64,000 bases of DNA from JAOAPG01 sp963791575 (GTDB lineage Bacteria; Acidobacteriota; Terriglobia; Terriglobales; Acidobacteriaceae): contig CAWBSY010000002.1 in NCBI GenBank assembly GCA_963791575.1, forward strand, positions 496,001 through 560,000. The letters run 5' to 3'. Positions 1 to 9,604 of the stretch are shown one piece after another (position 1 is the first letter of the stretch; every line of letters begins with the position of its first letter). Below the pieces are notes generated by a model. That model searched no databases, had not been told where the DNA came from, and saw nothing but the letters and a program-made list of their open reading frames with translations. The position numbers and the translations under genes are program-made.

Positions 1-1992
1 GTGAAAGTTGAGATTACTGGGAATAAATACTTTCGCGATGAGCTGCTGCGCTCACGAATGCAGGTGCAACCAGCCGATAGATTCTTTTCTTTGGGAAAAT
101 ATAGTCAAGGTCTGTTGAATGCCGATGCCCGAGGGATTGAGAATCTCTATCGCGCGAACGGTTTCGATCAGGTAAAGGTTACTACCGAGGTCGAAGATGA
201 CTATCGCGGAAAGAAAAACTATCTCGCTGTTACTTTAAAAGTGGAGGAAGGCCCGCAAACCCTGGTAGGTGATTTTCATCTCATCGGAAACAAGGCGTTC
301 TCTGAAGCGCAACTCAGTCCTTACGTGAGTACCGCCAAAGGACAGATCTTTTCGGAGTTCAATATTTCGCAGGATCGGGAATCAATCCTCAACTACTACT
401 TCAATCGGGGGTTTCCCAACGCGACCTTTGAGGCGGCAGCGAAACCAATTGCCGGAGAAGCGAACCGCATGGACGTAACTTTCACGATCCATGAAGGTAA
501 ACAGGTTTCCGTCGACAATGTATTAGTGTCGGGACTCAATTTTACGCGTCCTTTTGTGGTGCAGCGCGAATTGCAAACGAAAGCGGGAGATCCGCTAAGC
601 CAAGTGGACATGCTAAAAACGCAGCAGCAGCTTTACGACTTAGGAATCTTCAGCCAAGTGGATACAGCGGTGCAAAATCCGAACGGCATTGAGCCCGCAA
701 AGAATGTATTAGTGCAAGTGCAAGAAGCTAAGAGATACACCTTTAACTACGGCGGCGGTTTGGAGTTCCAGACCGGGCAACCACAGACTGGCGGTGGTGG
801 TACACCACAAGGATCAACCGGAGTAAGTCCTCTTGTGTCACTGCAGATAACGCGGTTGAATTTTCGTGGACGCGATCACACGATTACTTTTGATTCGCGT
901 GTAGGTAGTCTGCAGCAGCGTGGGCTAATTAGCTATGACGCTCCGCGTTGGTTTAACAGCCCGGATTGGAAATTGTCCGTCACAGCGTTTTACGACAACT
1001 CAGTAGACGTGACCACCTTCACCTCGCAACGACTCGAAGGGACTTTCCAGGCGGAACAAAAGATAAGCAAAGCTAGTTCGATGGACTACCGTTTTACCTA
1101 TCGTCGTGTGAAGGCCAGCAATATCGCTATCAGTACTGACTTGATCCCAATCCTTTCACTTCCGGTGCGAGTTGGTGAACCGGGCTTTGCTTACATCCGC
1201 AATACGAGGGACAATGATTTAGAAACGACCAAAGGTACCTACAACACCATCGACGCCGGAGTCGCCTCGAGCTACTTCGGATCGCAAGCAGATTTCAGCC
1301 GCATTCTCATGCAAAATTCCACCTACTATGCTTTCGGTAAGAATCGTCCAACTGAAAAGAAGTTCGTTTTAGCTCGTTCCGTCCGAATCGGAGTAGAAAA
1401 CCTATTTGCGAACACGATCCTCCCCGAGCCTGGAGGAGCGTGCCCGAGCACTGGGCCACTGAACTGTCTGCCGCTCGCGGAACGTTTCTTCTCCGGAGGC
1501 GGCAACTCTGATCGTGGATTCGGACTAAATCAGGCTGGCCCCCGCGACCCACTCACTGGCTTTCCTCTCGGCGGTAGCGCGCTATTTCTCAATAACATAG
1601 AACTCCGGTTCCCGCCATCCACACTACCATTTGTTCAGAACAATATTAGTTTCGCCATTTTTCATGATGCAGGAAATGTTTTCACCGATGGTACCGACAT
1701 GTACCATAGCCTTTTGCGTTGGCATCAGGACACCAGGACATGCGAACAACCAGCGACAGCGCTGCATTGCAGTTATAACTATCTTTCTCATGCGGTCGGA
1801 GTTGGTGTACGCTACAAAACTCCGGTTGGCCCGATCCGTTTCGACTTCGGATACAACCTGAATCCACCGGTGTATCCGACTTTCAATTCAGTTGCAAACC
1901 CGGCGGATCCTTCGAATCCGACGGAAATTTTCGCGGGAACGAAACAATTGACTCACTTCAATGTTTACTTCAGTATCGGGCAGAGCTTTTGA
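1..1992 (+). CDS. BamA/TamA-family outer membrane assembly protein (5' end outside window)
   Basis: The reading frame is open at base 1, so the gene probably begins upstream and the GTG at base 1 is likely internal. The visible 663 residues contain about three POTRA-like repeats (roughly residues 1-75, 80-155 and 160-240, the last two opening with a beta strand plus a GNKAFS-like or VSGLNFT-like turn). A surface-antigen beta barrel follows to the end, finishing in phenylalanine (SIGQSF), the usual terminal residue for barrel insertion. Proteins of this family insert or export proteins at the outer membrane. It overlaps a SurA-like chaperone gene and is followed by tamB, so the TamA role is more likely than BamA, but the sequence alone does not settle it. 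Confidence 0.88.
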   Translation: MKVEITGNKYFRDELLRSRMQVQPADRFFSLGKYSQGLLNADARGIENLYRANGFDQVKVTTEVEDDYRGKKNYLAVTLKVEEGPQTLVGDFHLIGNKAFSEAQLSPYVSTAKGQIFSEFNISQDRESILNYYFNRGFPNATFEAAAKPIAGEANRMDVTFTIHEGKQVSVDNVLVSGLNFTRPFVVQRELQTKAGDPLSQVDMLKTQQQLYDLGIFSQVDTAVQNPNGIEPAKNVLVQVQEAKRYTFNYGGGLEFQTGQPQTGGGGTPQGSTGVSPLVSLQITRLNFRGRDHTITFDSRVGSLQQRGLISYDAPRWFNSPDWKLSVTAFYDNSVDVTTFTSQRLEGTFQAEQKISKASSMDYRFTYRRVKASNIAISTDLIPILSLPVRVGEPGFAYIRNTRDNDLETTKGTYNTIDAGVASSYFGSQADFSRILMQNSTYYAFGKNRPTEKKFVLARSVRIGVENLFANTILPEPGGACPSTGPLNCLPLAERFFSGGGNSDRGFGLNQAGPRDPLTGFPLGGSALFLNNIELRFPPSTLPFVQNNISFAIFHDAGNVFTDGTDMYHSLLRWHQDTRTCEQPATALHCSYNYLSHAVGVGVRYKTPVGPIRFDFGYNLNPPVYPTFNSVANPADPSNPTEIFAGTKQLTHFNVYFSIGQSF

Positions 1993-2678
1993 TGATCAGG
2001 AAAATCCTATTTTCTCTTGTGGCTGGGTTACTGTTTTGTGCGCAGAGCCGCTCTGTCTCAGCTGGCGAGATCCTCGACCGTATTGTGGCGACTGTGAACG
2101 GCCACATCATCCTGCAGAGTGATTGGGATGACGCGGTTCGCTTCGACGCCTTCGCTTCGGGTAAATCGCTAAACCAGCTCGAGCCAGAAGACCGGAAGGC
2201 TGCTCTCGATCGGCTGGTGGATCAGGAATTGTTGCGCGAGCAAATGCATTCTTCAGAGTTTCAGCATGCAACGAGTGCAGACGTGCAAACGCGAATGGAC
2301 GAGATTAGAAAACAATATTCAAACGATTCCGGTCAAAGTTGGCAATCGGCTCTCACTCTCTGTGGTCTAAGTGAAGATGAACTCAGAAGGCGTCTTGCAA
2401 CGGAACTTGATGTCATGCGATTGATCGATGCTCACCTGCGTCCCTCAATCGACATTGATCCGAAGACTATCGAAAGTTATTACAATCAGGAGTTGTTGCC
2501 GCAATTGCGACGGTCGGGAGCAAAGGAAGTTTCGCTGACCGATGTCACTCCTAAGATCAAAGAGCTACTCACACAAGAGAAGATGAATCAGTTGTTGGTG
2601 GCTTGGTTGCAGGACCTGCGTGCTGGAAGCCAGATTCGGACGGAATCCTCGCCGTCAGCCGCGGATCGGGTGCAATGA
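1992..2678 (+). CDS. SurA N-terminal-domain periplasmic chaperone, no PPIase domain
   Basis: A signal peptide (about residues 1-25) is followed by the motif DRIVATVNGHIILQSD, typical of the SurA N-terminal chaperone domain. The protein is only 228 residues and the parvulin PPIase domain of full SurA is absent; what would be the inserted PPIase region is replaced by a short helical link. Its likely role is holding unfolded outer-membrane proteins in the periplasm for the barrel encoded just upstream. The ATG at 1992 overlaps the previous stop by one base (TGATG), so translational coupling is likely; an in-frame TTG at 1989 is a weaker start. It ends in an ATGA overlap with tamB. Confidence 0.85.
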   Translation: MIRKILFSLVAGLLFCAQSRSVSAGEILDRIVATVNGHIILQSDWDDAVRFDAFASGKSLNQLEPEDRKAALDRLVDQELLREQMHSSEFQHATSADVQTRMDEIRKQYSNDSGQSWQSALTLCGLSEDELRRRLATELDVMRLIDAHLRPSIDIDPKTIESYYNQELLPQLRRSGAKEVSLTDVTPKIKELLTQEKMNQLLVAWLQDLRAGSQIRTESSPSAADRVQ

Positions 2679-5600
2679 ACGAGACCGGCGCCAAGCCGCG
2701 TCGGCGAAAACTTTGGAGATACCTATTAGGGTTCATTGTTGCGGGACTGTTGATTGTTGCTGGTTTAACCTGGTACGCCAATACCGATTCCTTTCAGTTG
2801 ATGGTGCGCCGTCGGCTAGTCGAGGAACTTGAACGTGTGACTGGCGGAAAGGTTGAACTGGGTAGCATTCATACCGTTCCATTCCATTTCCAGGCAGAAG
2901 TTCGTGATCTTACCATTCATGGCCGGGAGGCCGCGAATGAAGTTCCTTATGCTCACGTGGATCACCTTGTTGCGCAGATCAAACTAATCTCCGCTTTCGG
3001 TGCCGAATTTGGATTCCGGTCCATTCTCTTGGACCATCCCGTGGTTCATATCGTGTTTTATCCTGACGGGAGCACGAACCAGCCCGATCTCAAGTTGAAA
3101 CCAGCCTCCGCGAAAGCTTCCATCCAGCAACTATTTTCTTTTGCAGTTGGCCGCTTGGAAGTTCGCCGCGGGGAGTTGCTCTGGAACAACGAAAAGGTTC
3201 CTTTTGACTTCACAGCCAATGACATCTCAGCGGACATGAGCTATTCGCTTCTGCATACTCATTACGTCGGCAATATCGCAATTGGAAAGGCTGAAACCAA
3301 AGTTTCAAACTCGCGCCCAATTGATTGGATGGCGGAGGCCCATTTTGTTCTTAGTCGCAATGGCATTGCGGTCCAATCTCTGAAGGCATCTTCGGAAAAG
3401 TCACACCTCGAAGCCAGTGGAAGGTTGCAGAATTTCGAAGATCCTAAGATTGACGGAAACTACGACGCGTATATCGATATCGCTCAAGCCTGGGCAATTG
3501 CTCGACGCCGCGAAGTGCGGCGGGGCATGTTGCAAGCAACCGGGAGCGGTTCCTGGTCTGAACAAGATTTTAAGTCTAGTGGCAAACTCCAGGTACAAGA
3601 TCTTGATTGGCAGAATGCGGATATCAATTCGCGTAATTCGGATATGAGCGCGCAATTCGTCCTGACACCACACCAGCTGAGCCTCTCCCAAATTGAGGGA
3701 AGAGTGCTCGGAGGGATAATAACCGGGGATGCGAATATCAATAATTGGCGAACTTCAGCGGTGGCTTCGAAGCAGCAGAAAGGCAAAAAATTAGAAGAGC
3801 AGAATGGACTCGTTCGTCTGCGGATAAAAGATGTCTCCGTAGCGGAAATTGCCGCAGCGGTGTCGAACGATAAGCACTCCTTCAAGCGCTTGAACTTGGT
3901 CGGCAGTGCGAATGGCACAGTGGAGTCGACTTGGAAACGATCGTACCGCATGGCCGACGCTGGGGTGATGCTGGATGCGACTGCCCCTTCCCATCTTTTG
4001 CCAGACCAGTTGCCAGTTGGCGGGTCAGCGCATGCGATTTATCATGCAACCTCAGGTGAAATTGACGTAAGCGACCTGGTCGCTAATGCACGAGCTACAC
4101 AAGTCCGTGCATCCGGTACGTTCTCGGCGCGGACCCCTTTGCGGCTATCGATCAACACAACCGATCTGGGAGAGTTGCAACAAGTTCTAAATGCGTATGG
4201 AAGCTCCCTGCGGATTCCCGCAAGACTGCATGGTCCCGCGTCATTCGATGGCACTGCTACAGGTAAATTTCCAGACTTAACGTTAGCTGGCAATATTCAG
4301 GCACAAAGCTTCGACTCGTTTGTTCCAGTACGTTCAGGAACTGCTACGCAGCTTCACTGGGATTCTCTCTCCGCGCAGATCCAACTTTCGCAGCATGAGT
4401 TAGTCGTGCGAAACGGCATCGTGCACCGTGACAAAGAAATCGTGAATTTTGATTTGAGTGCGGATCTAGATAAATGGAATTTTGTTGACGACAGCTCATT
4501 CAACGCCAACTTAACTGAGCACGGAGGAGACGTAAGCGAAATTGGACTCCTCGGCTATGACTATCCCGTAAGCGGGGGAATGGATATCTCCCTGCATGCG
4601 ACGGGGACCAGAGCGAGTCCGCATGCTCAAGGCACGGTGCAGCTCACTAACGCAACACTTGGGGGCTACGACATCGACCACTTCAATGCCAGAATTGCGC
4701 TCGGTGGTGGGCAGGTCTCGCTAACTGATACATCGCTCGCACGCGGTGACGTGCGCATTGACGGCGCTGCCACTTATGTTCCGGCAACTCGAGCTTTCCG
4801 AATCGATCTGACCGGAAACAATTTCGACCTCAGCCACATGCCCCAACTGCAGACTACCCGGGTAAAGGTGGAAGGTCGTATGGATTTTACACTGCACACT
4901 TCCGGCACTCTGGACGAACCGATTATTAATACCGAAGTAAGGTTACGAAACCTTTCTCTCGACCATGACGTCGCTGGAGACTTCTTGATCAACGGTGTCA
5001 CGGAAGGCGCAAAACTTCATCTGACCGGACGTTCCCAATTCAAAGATTCCGAACTCACGGCGGACGGAGATGTCCTGCTGCGAGGAGACTGGCCATCTAC
5101 TCTTGATCTCCACTTCAATCACTTAAACATGGATTATTTGCTTAGGACCTATCTCAAGAGGAAAGTAACCGGCCATTCAGCGGTCGCCGGAGACTTGCGG
5201 CTACAAGGGCCGCTTCGCCGGCCGCGAGAACTCAATATAGTCGGAAACCTAAGTGATCTTTTTGCTGACATTGAAAACGTAAAAGTCCGCAATAATGGGC
5301 CAGTGCGGTTTTCGATGTCTGAGCAGTATTTTCATCTCGATCAATTCCACTTAATAGGCGAGAATACTGATCTTTCGGCTAATGGTTCCGTGCAACTGAC
5401 TGGGGAGCAGCCGCTCGATCTTCATGCGCACGGCAGTGTGAACCTGCAAGTTATCCAAGGTTTCAATTCACAGTTCACTTCTTCCGGAGTAGTCACAGTC
5501 GATACGGCGATAACTGGAACGATTTCGAATCCGACAACTCAGGGAAAGCTGCAAATTGCGAATGGATCTATCGCATACATTGATCTTCCCAGTGCATTGA

Positions 5601-6706
5601 GCGACATCAATGGAACACTCATCTTCAATCAGAACCGGTTGCAGATCGAGACACTGACGGCGAGAACGGGCGGCGGGCTGGTAACGTTCGGTGGAAACGC
5701 TACTGCCTATAATCGCCAACTCAGCTTTGATCTTTCGGTACAAGGTCGCGGCGTGCGGATGCGCTACCCACCAGGCGTTAGTTCAACTGCCGACGCAAAT
5801 CTGCATTGGCTCGGCACCTCAAATGGGTCAACGCTTTCCGGCGACATCACGATCAACAAATTGGCAATCACTCCCGGCTTCGATTTTGGAGCATATCTGG
5901 AGCGCACTGCGCAGACATCCAGCTTGCCGCAGACAAATCCTCTATTAAATCGAATCAGGCTCGATGTGCACGTTGTTACGACGCCAGAGTTGCAGATGCA
6001 AACAGCCGTCGTCCGGCTTTCGGGAGACGCCGATCTCCAAGTTCGCGGTACAGCAGCAAAAGCAGTTCTACTCGGCAGAGCGGATGTCATCGAAGGCGAG
6101 GTCTATTTCAATGGCACAAAATACCATTTGGAGCGCGGCGATGTGACATTTACGAATCCGGTTGCGACGACGCCCGTGGTCGATCTGCAAGCCTCTACAC
6201 ATGTCCGCGACTACGACGTAACGCTTAATCTGAATGGAAAAGTTGACACACTTAGCCTGACATATCGTTCCGAGCCGCCTCTGCCCACCGCAGATATTAT
6301 TGCGCTTCTGGCTTTTGGCCAAACTACCCAAGCGGCGCAGACTGCGGCCCAACAGCAGGGCGGACAATCAGGCTTTAGCCAGGACACGTCAAACGCTATC
6401 TTGTCTGCCGCGTTAAACGCGACGGTAAGCAACCGCGCGGAACGAATTTTTGGAGTGAGTCACATAAGGTTCGATCCGCATGGACTTCAGACAGCGACCT
6501 CGCCCATCACCAATTCCCCGGCAGTGACCATTGAAGAGCAAGTTAAGGACAATCTGACACTGACGTATAGCACTGACATTTCGCAAACTTCGCAGCAGAT
6601 CATTCAGGGGGTGTACAACGTTTCCAGCAATGTCTCTATTGTCGGATTGCGCGACCAGAACGGGATTGTGAGCTTCTACGTGAGAATCCGGCGTCGGAAA
6701 AAGTAG
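2675..6706 (+). CDS. tamB: Translocation/assembly module protein TamB (DUF490)
   Basis: This protein of about 1,343 residues has a positively charged N-terminus and one membrane anchor (about residues 13-33). A very long run of beta-helical, AsmA-like repeats follows, and then a C-terminal DUF490 domain with the conserved region around GRADVIEGEVYFNGTKYHL. TamB-type proteins span the periplasm and, with a TamA/BamA barrel, serve outer-membrane assembly or lipid transport. The ATG at 2675 overlaps the stop of the SurA-like gene (ATGA), which makes it a better start than the in-frame codon at 2603. The frame is intact over 4 kb, in contrast with several broken genes further along. Confidence 0.92.
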   Translation: MNETGAKPRRRKLWRYLLGFIVAGLLIVAGLTWYANTDSFQLMVRRRLVEELERVTGGKVELGSIHTVPFHFQAEVRDLTIHGREAANEVPYAHVDHLVAQIKLISAFGAEFGFRSILLDHPVVHIVFYPDGSTNQPDLKLKPASAKASIQQLFSFAVGRLEVRRGELLWNNEKVPFDFTANDISADMSYSLLHTHYVGNIAIGKAETKVSNSRPIDWMAEAHFVLSRNGIAVQSLKASSEKSHLEASGRLQNFEDPKIDGNYDAYIDIAQAWAIARRREVRRGMLQATGSGSWSEQDFKSSGKLQVQDLDWQNADINSRNSDMSAQFVLTPHQLSLSQIEGRVLGGIITGDANINNWRTSAVASKQQKGKKLEEQNGLVRLRIKDVSVAEIAAAVSNDKHSFKRLNLVGSANGTVESTWKRSYRMADAGVMLDATAPSHLLPDQLPVGGSAHAIYHATSGEIDVSDLVANARATQVRASGTFSARTPLRLSINTTDLGELQQVLNAYGSSLRIPARLHGPASFDGTATGKFPDLTLAGNIQAQSFDSFVPVRSGTATQLHWDSLSAQIQLSQHELVVRNGIVHRDKEIVNFDLSADLDKWNFVDDSSFNANLTEHGGDVSEIGLLGYDYPVSGGMDISLHATGTRASPHAQGTVQLTNATLGGYDIDHFNARIALGGGQVSLTDTSLARGDVRIDGAATYVPATRAFRIDLTGNNFDLSHMPQLQTTRVKVEGRMDFTLHTSGTLDEPIINTEVRLRNLSLDHDVAGDFLINGVTEGAKLHLTGRSQFKDSELTADGDVLLRGDWPSTLDLHFNHLNMDYLLRTYLKRKVTGHSAVAGDLRLQGPLRRPRELNIVGNLSDLFADIENVKVRNNGPVRFSMSEQYFHLDQFHLIGENTDLSANGSVQLTGEQPLDLHAHGSVNLQVIQGFNSQFTSSGVVTVDTAITGTISNPTTQGKLQIANGSIAYIDLPSALSDINGTLIFNQNRLQIETLTARTGGGLVTFGGNATAYNRQLSFDLSVQGRGVRMRYPPGVSSTADANLHWLGTSNGSTLSGDITINKLAITPGFDFGAYLERTAQTSSLPQTNPLLNRIRLDVHVVTTPELQMQTAVVRLSGDADLQVRGTAAKAVLLGRADVIEGEVYFNGTKYHLERGDVTFTNPVATTPVVDLQASTHVRDYDVTLNLNGKVDTLSLTYRSEPPLPTADIIALLAFGQTTQAAQTAAQQQGGQSGFSQDTSNAILSAALNATVSNRAERIFGVSHIRFDPHGLQTATSPITNSPAVTIEEQVKDNLTLTYSTDISQTSQQIIQGVYNVSSNVSIVGLRDQNGIVSFYVRIRRRKK

Positions 6707-6750
6707 ATAGAATAGTTGTGGGATTGCAGAGAATCCTTTCTGAGTCACGC

Positions 6751-7416
6751 ATGACTTCCGGCGTTGGTGAATTCTTCGAAACAGCTCGTCTTTCCATGGT
6801 GGAGACGCAGCTTCGAGATCGCGGCATTGTTGATGAGCGCGTACTCGCCGCGATGACTCGCGTGCCGCGCCATGAATTTGTGCCGCAAGAATTTCAGGCG
6901 CAAGCTTACGAAGATCATCCGATCGCCATCGGCGAGGGCCAGACCATCTCGCAACCTTACATTGTGGCTTTCATGCTCCAAGTACTGCGCGTGATGCCCA
7001 ATGATGTTGTGCTGGAGGTCGGCACCGGGTCGGGATACTTAACCGCAATATTGGCGGAGCTTTGCCAGAGGATTTACTCAGTCGAACGCCATCCTGCTCT
7101 GGCTAAGGCTGCCGAAGTTAAACTGGCAAGCCTGGGCTATCAGAACATCGATGTGATCATTGGCGATGGGAGTGAAGGACTGCCCGAGCATGCGCCATTT
7201 AACTGCATTCTGGCCTCCGCTGCCGCGCCGCAAATTCCCAAGACATTAGTCGATCAACTCACCGAAGGTGGGCGCATGGTCATTCCGGTTGGTCCCGCAA
7301 GCGTCCAAGAACTACAGCTTGTTCGAAAGCAGAATGGAAAAGCGATCGTTACAGAACTCGATAAATGCCGTTTTGTTCCGTTGATCGGCGCGGAAGGATA
7401 TTCTTCTGGTTGGTAG
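6751..7416 (+). CDS. pcm: Protein-L-isoaspartate O-methyltransferase
   Basis: This SAM-dependent methyltransferase repairs isoaspartyl residues in damaged proteins. The family signature is clear: the pre-motif GEGQTISQPYIVAFM, then the SAM-binding motif I LEVGTGSGYLTAIL, then the later motif IIGDGSEGLPEHAPF. The length of 221 residues is normal for the family. The ATG at 6751 gives the usual N-terminus; a GTG at 6718 would add 11 residues without family support. It lies 44 bases after tamB on the same strand, with a 44-base gap to the prenyltransferase gene, so read-through from the tam operon is plausible. Confidence 0.93.
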   Translation: MTSGVGEFFETARLSMVETQLRDRGIVDERVLAAMTRVPRHEFVPQEFQAQAYEDHPIAIGEGQTISQPYIVAFMLQVLRVMPNDVVLEVGTGSGYLTAILAELCQRIYSVERHPALAKAAEVKLASLGYQNIDVIIGDGSEGLPEHAPFNCILASAAAPQIPKTLVDQLTEGGRMVIPVGPASVQELQLVRKQNGKAIVTELDKCRFVPLIGAEGYSSGW

Positions 7417-7460
7417 GCTGGTCGAAGCCTTCGCATACTTGCCTGCTTTACAATCGTAGT

Positions 7461-8324
7461 GTGACTCTGTCCCACAATCTGCGTGTAACGCTCGAAATGA
7501 TTAAGTGGGAGCATTCGATCTTCGCTCTCCCCTTCGCTCTTTGCGGCGCAATGCTCGCGGCTCACGGTCTTCCCACCGCTCATCAACTGATATGGATTAT
7601 TGTTGCAATGGTGTCGGCTCGCTCCGCTGCCATGGCGTTTAATCGCCTGGCCGACGCATCGATAGACGCCGCGAATCCACGAACGCGAACTCGAGCTCTT
7701 CCCGCCGGTACTTTAACTACGAGTTTCGTGGCTGTTTTTGTGGTCGTGTCGAGTAGTGTGTTGGTCTTTGCGGCGTGGCAGCTAAATCATCTTGCATTTC
7801 TACTTTCTCCGATAGCATTGGCCGTCCTGTTGCTTTACTCCTACACTAAGCGTTTTACGCGTTGGTCTCATCTTGTGCTCGGATTCGCTCTGGGAATTGC
7901 GCCCGCAGCTGCATGGATTGCGATACGTGGAACTCTTGATCTCCGCATTTTGCTGCTTACGGCTGCGGTCACATTTTGGGTGGGTGGTTTTGATGTGCTC
8001 TATGCTTGCCAGGATTACGAATTCGATTGCCAATCAGGTCTGCACTCGATTCCTCGTTACTTTGGAATCAGCAATTCCCTCTGGGTTTCTCGAGGGTTTC
8101 ATCTTGTCATGCTGTTTTTGCTTGTGAGTCTAGTGCTTGTTTTTGGACTTGGAAAGCTGGCAATTCTAGGCGTTCTCGCCGTGGCCGTGCTGCTACTCTA
8201 TGAGCATTCCCTGGTGAGGGCGGATGACCTCAGTAAATTGAACGCTGCATTCTTCACAATGAACGGCGTGATCGCGGTGGTGTTCTTCGTATTCGTGGCA
8301 GGAGATTTGCTGCTGCGGCGATAG
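7461..8324 (+). CDS. mqnP: UbiA-family prenyltransferase, menaquinone (futalosine) pathway
   Basis: This is a polytopic membrane enzyme with about eight hydrophobic helices. It has the two aspartate-rich UbiA motifs, NRLADASIDAANPRTRTR (first) and YACQDYEFD (second), which bind the Mg-diphosphate of the prenyl donor. Its place directly before mqnE suggests it prenylates 1,4-dihydroxy-6-naphthoate in the futalosine pathway rather than 4-hydroxybenzoate. The GTG at 7461 places the start after pcm and gives the expected N-terminus (TLSHNLRVTLEMIKWEHSIF); an upstream in-frame codon at 7365 would overlap pcm and lacks family similarity. The role assignment is by context. Confidence 0.87.
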   Translation: MTLSHNLRVTLEMIKWEHSIFALPFALCGAMLAAHGLPTAHQLIWIIVAMVSARSAAMAFNRLADASIDAANPRTRTRALPAGTLTTSFVAVFVVVSSSVLVFAAWQLNHLAFLLSPIALAVLLLYSYTKRFTRWSHLVLGFALGIAPAAAWIAIRGTLDLRILLLTAAVTFWVGGFDVLYACQDYEFDCQSGLHSIPRYFGISNSLWVSRGFHLVMLFLLVSLVLVFGLGKLAILGVLAVAVLLLYEHSLVRADDLSKLNAAFFTMNGVIAVVFFVFVAGDLLLRR

Positions 8325-8367
8325 ATACTGTGACGTCCCCCAGCCGCCTGCGGTATCATCAAAGCTA

Positions 8368-9491
8368 ATGCCGCATCCATTTCAAACCGACGACCCCCGC
8401 CTACGTTCTATTTGTGACAAAGTTACTGCTGGCGAGCGACTGAACGGCGATGACGCTCTTGCTTTGTACCGTACCGGCGACATTTTAGCTGTAGGCTGGT
8501 TGGCGAACTCGGTGCGGGAACGCCTTCATGGCGACAAAACTTACTTCAATGTCAATCGCCACATTAATCCCACGAATGTTTGTGTAGCAGCTTGCCGGCT
8601 TTGCGCTTTCGGTCGGAAAAAAGACGCCCCCGGTTCTTACACAATGGCGTTGGAAGAAGCATTCGAGACTGCCGCTTCAGGATACAGCGAAGCGGTTACC
8701 GAGTTTCACATTGTTGGCGGGCTTCATCCTGATCTGCCGTTTCAATATTTTCTCGATTTGATTTCCGGACTCAAGCAGCGTTTCCCGCAGGTTCATCTGA
8801 AGGCCTTCACTATGGTGGAGGTCGCCTACCTGTCGAAGCGCGCAAAACTATCCATTAGAGAGACCCTTGAAGCCTTGAAAGCTGCGGGAGTGGATTCGCT
8901 TCCCGGTGGTGGAGCGGAAATTTTCGCTGATCGAGTTCGCCATATCATTTGTGATCATAAAATCGACGGCAACGAATGGCTCGACACGGCGAAACTCGCT
9001 CACCAGATCGGCCTGAAATCCAATGCCACCATGTTTACGGACATGTGGAGAACGACGAAGATCGAGTCGACCATCTTCTCAAGCTGCGCGCTGTGCAGGA
9101 TGAAACCAGCGGCTTTCAAACGTTCATTCCGCTCGCGTTTCATCCGGAGAATACTGCCTTGGAACACCTCCCGAAAACCACTGGGATGCTTGACATCAAA
9201 CAAATTGCGGTCAGTCGCCTGGTGCTCGACAACTTTCCGCACATCAAAGCTTATTGGCAGATGATGACTCCGAAGATCGCTCAAATTGCATTGCGCTTTG
9301 GTGCGGACGACCTTGATGGAACGGTCGTTGAGGAAAAAATTTACCACGACGCCGGAGCTACAACGCCACAAGGAATGCAGCGGAAAGATTTGATTCGCCT
9401 GATTCGCGAAGCAGGCCGGGAGCCGATTGAGCGAGACACTCTCTATCGGTCAGTATCTCGCACAGAAACGTCGGTGACAGTTGCAGTTTAA
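8368..9491 (+). pseudogene. mqnE: Aminofutalosine synthase MqnE, split by a one-base deletion
   Basis: This radical-SAM enzyme makes aminodeoxyfutalosine, the first committed step of the futalosine menaquinone route. The N-terminal part carries the CX3CX2C cluster motif (CVAACRLC) and family blocks such as GGLHPDLPFQYF and SLPGGGAEIF. At about 9034-9036 (ATG TTT ACG) the frame changes by the loss of one base. The other frame continues with YGHVENDEDRVDHLL, the FIPLAFHPENTALE block and the normal C-terminus to 9491. Both halves look under normal coding constraint. The break is either a sequencing error or a very recent mutation; if real, this menaquinone step would be lost. No start-proximal Shine-Dalgarno is obvious at the ATG. 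Confidence 0.85.
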
Positions 9492-9604
9492 GACTTTCTG
9501 TAACGATGTATAGAACGAGAGTTCCTTTTGCAAGCTGGGTGTAGAATTATTTTGTCGGAACCGGATATCTCACGGGATCTGCTCCCGTACTCCGAGGCCT
9601 TTTG

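Noticed and set aside
1307..1867. Reverse-strand and other-frame open stretches within the barrel gene (and many like them across the window)
   Set aside because: They lie wholly inside strongly coding genes, have no ribosome sites or recognisable families, and are shadows of the real frame.
7365..7460. Upstream start for the UbiA-type gene
   Set aside because: It would overlap pcm by about 50 bases and add residues without family similarity; GTG at 7461 is better.
9028..9045. Programmed -1 frameshift in mqnE
   Set aside because: No X-XXY-YYZ slippery heptamer or clear stimulatory structure; other genes in the window have similar random one-base lesions.
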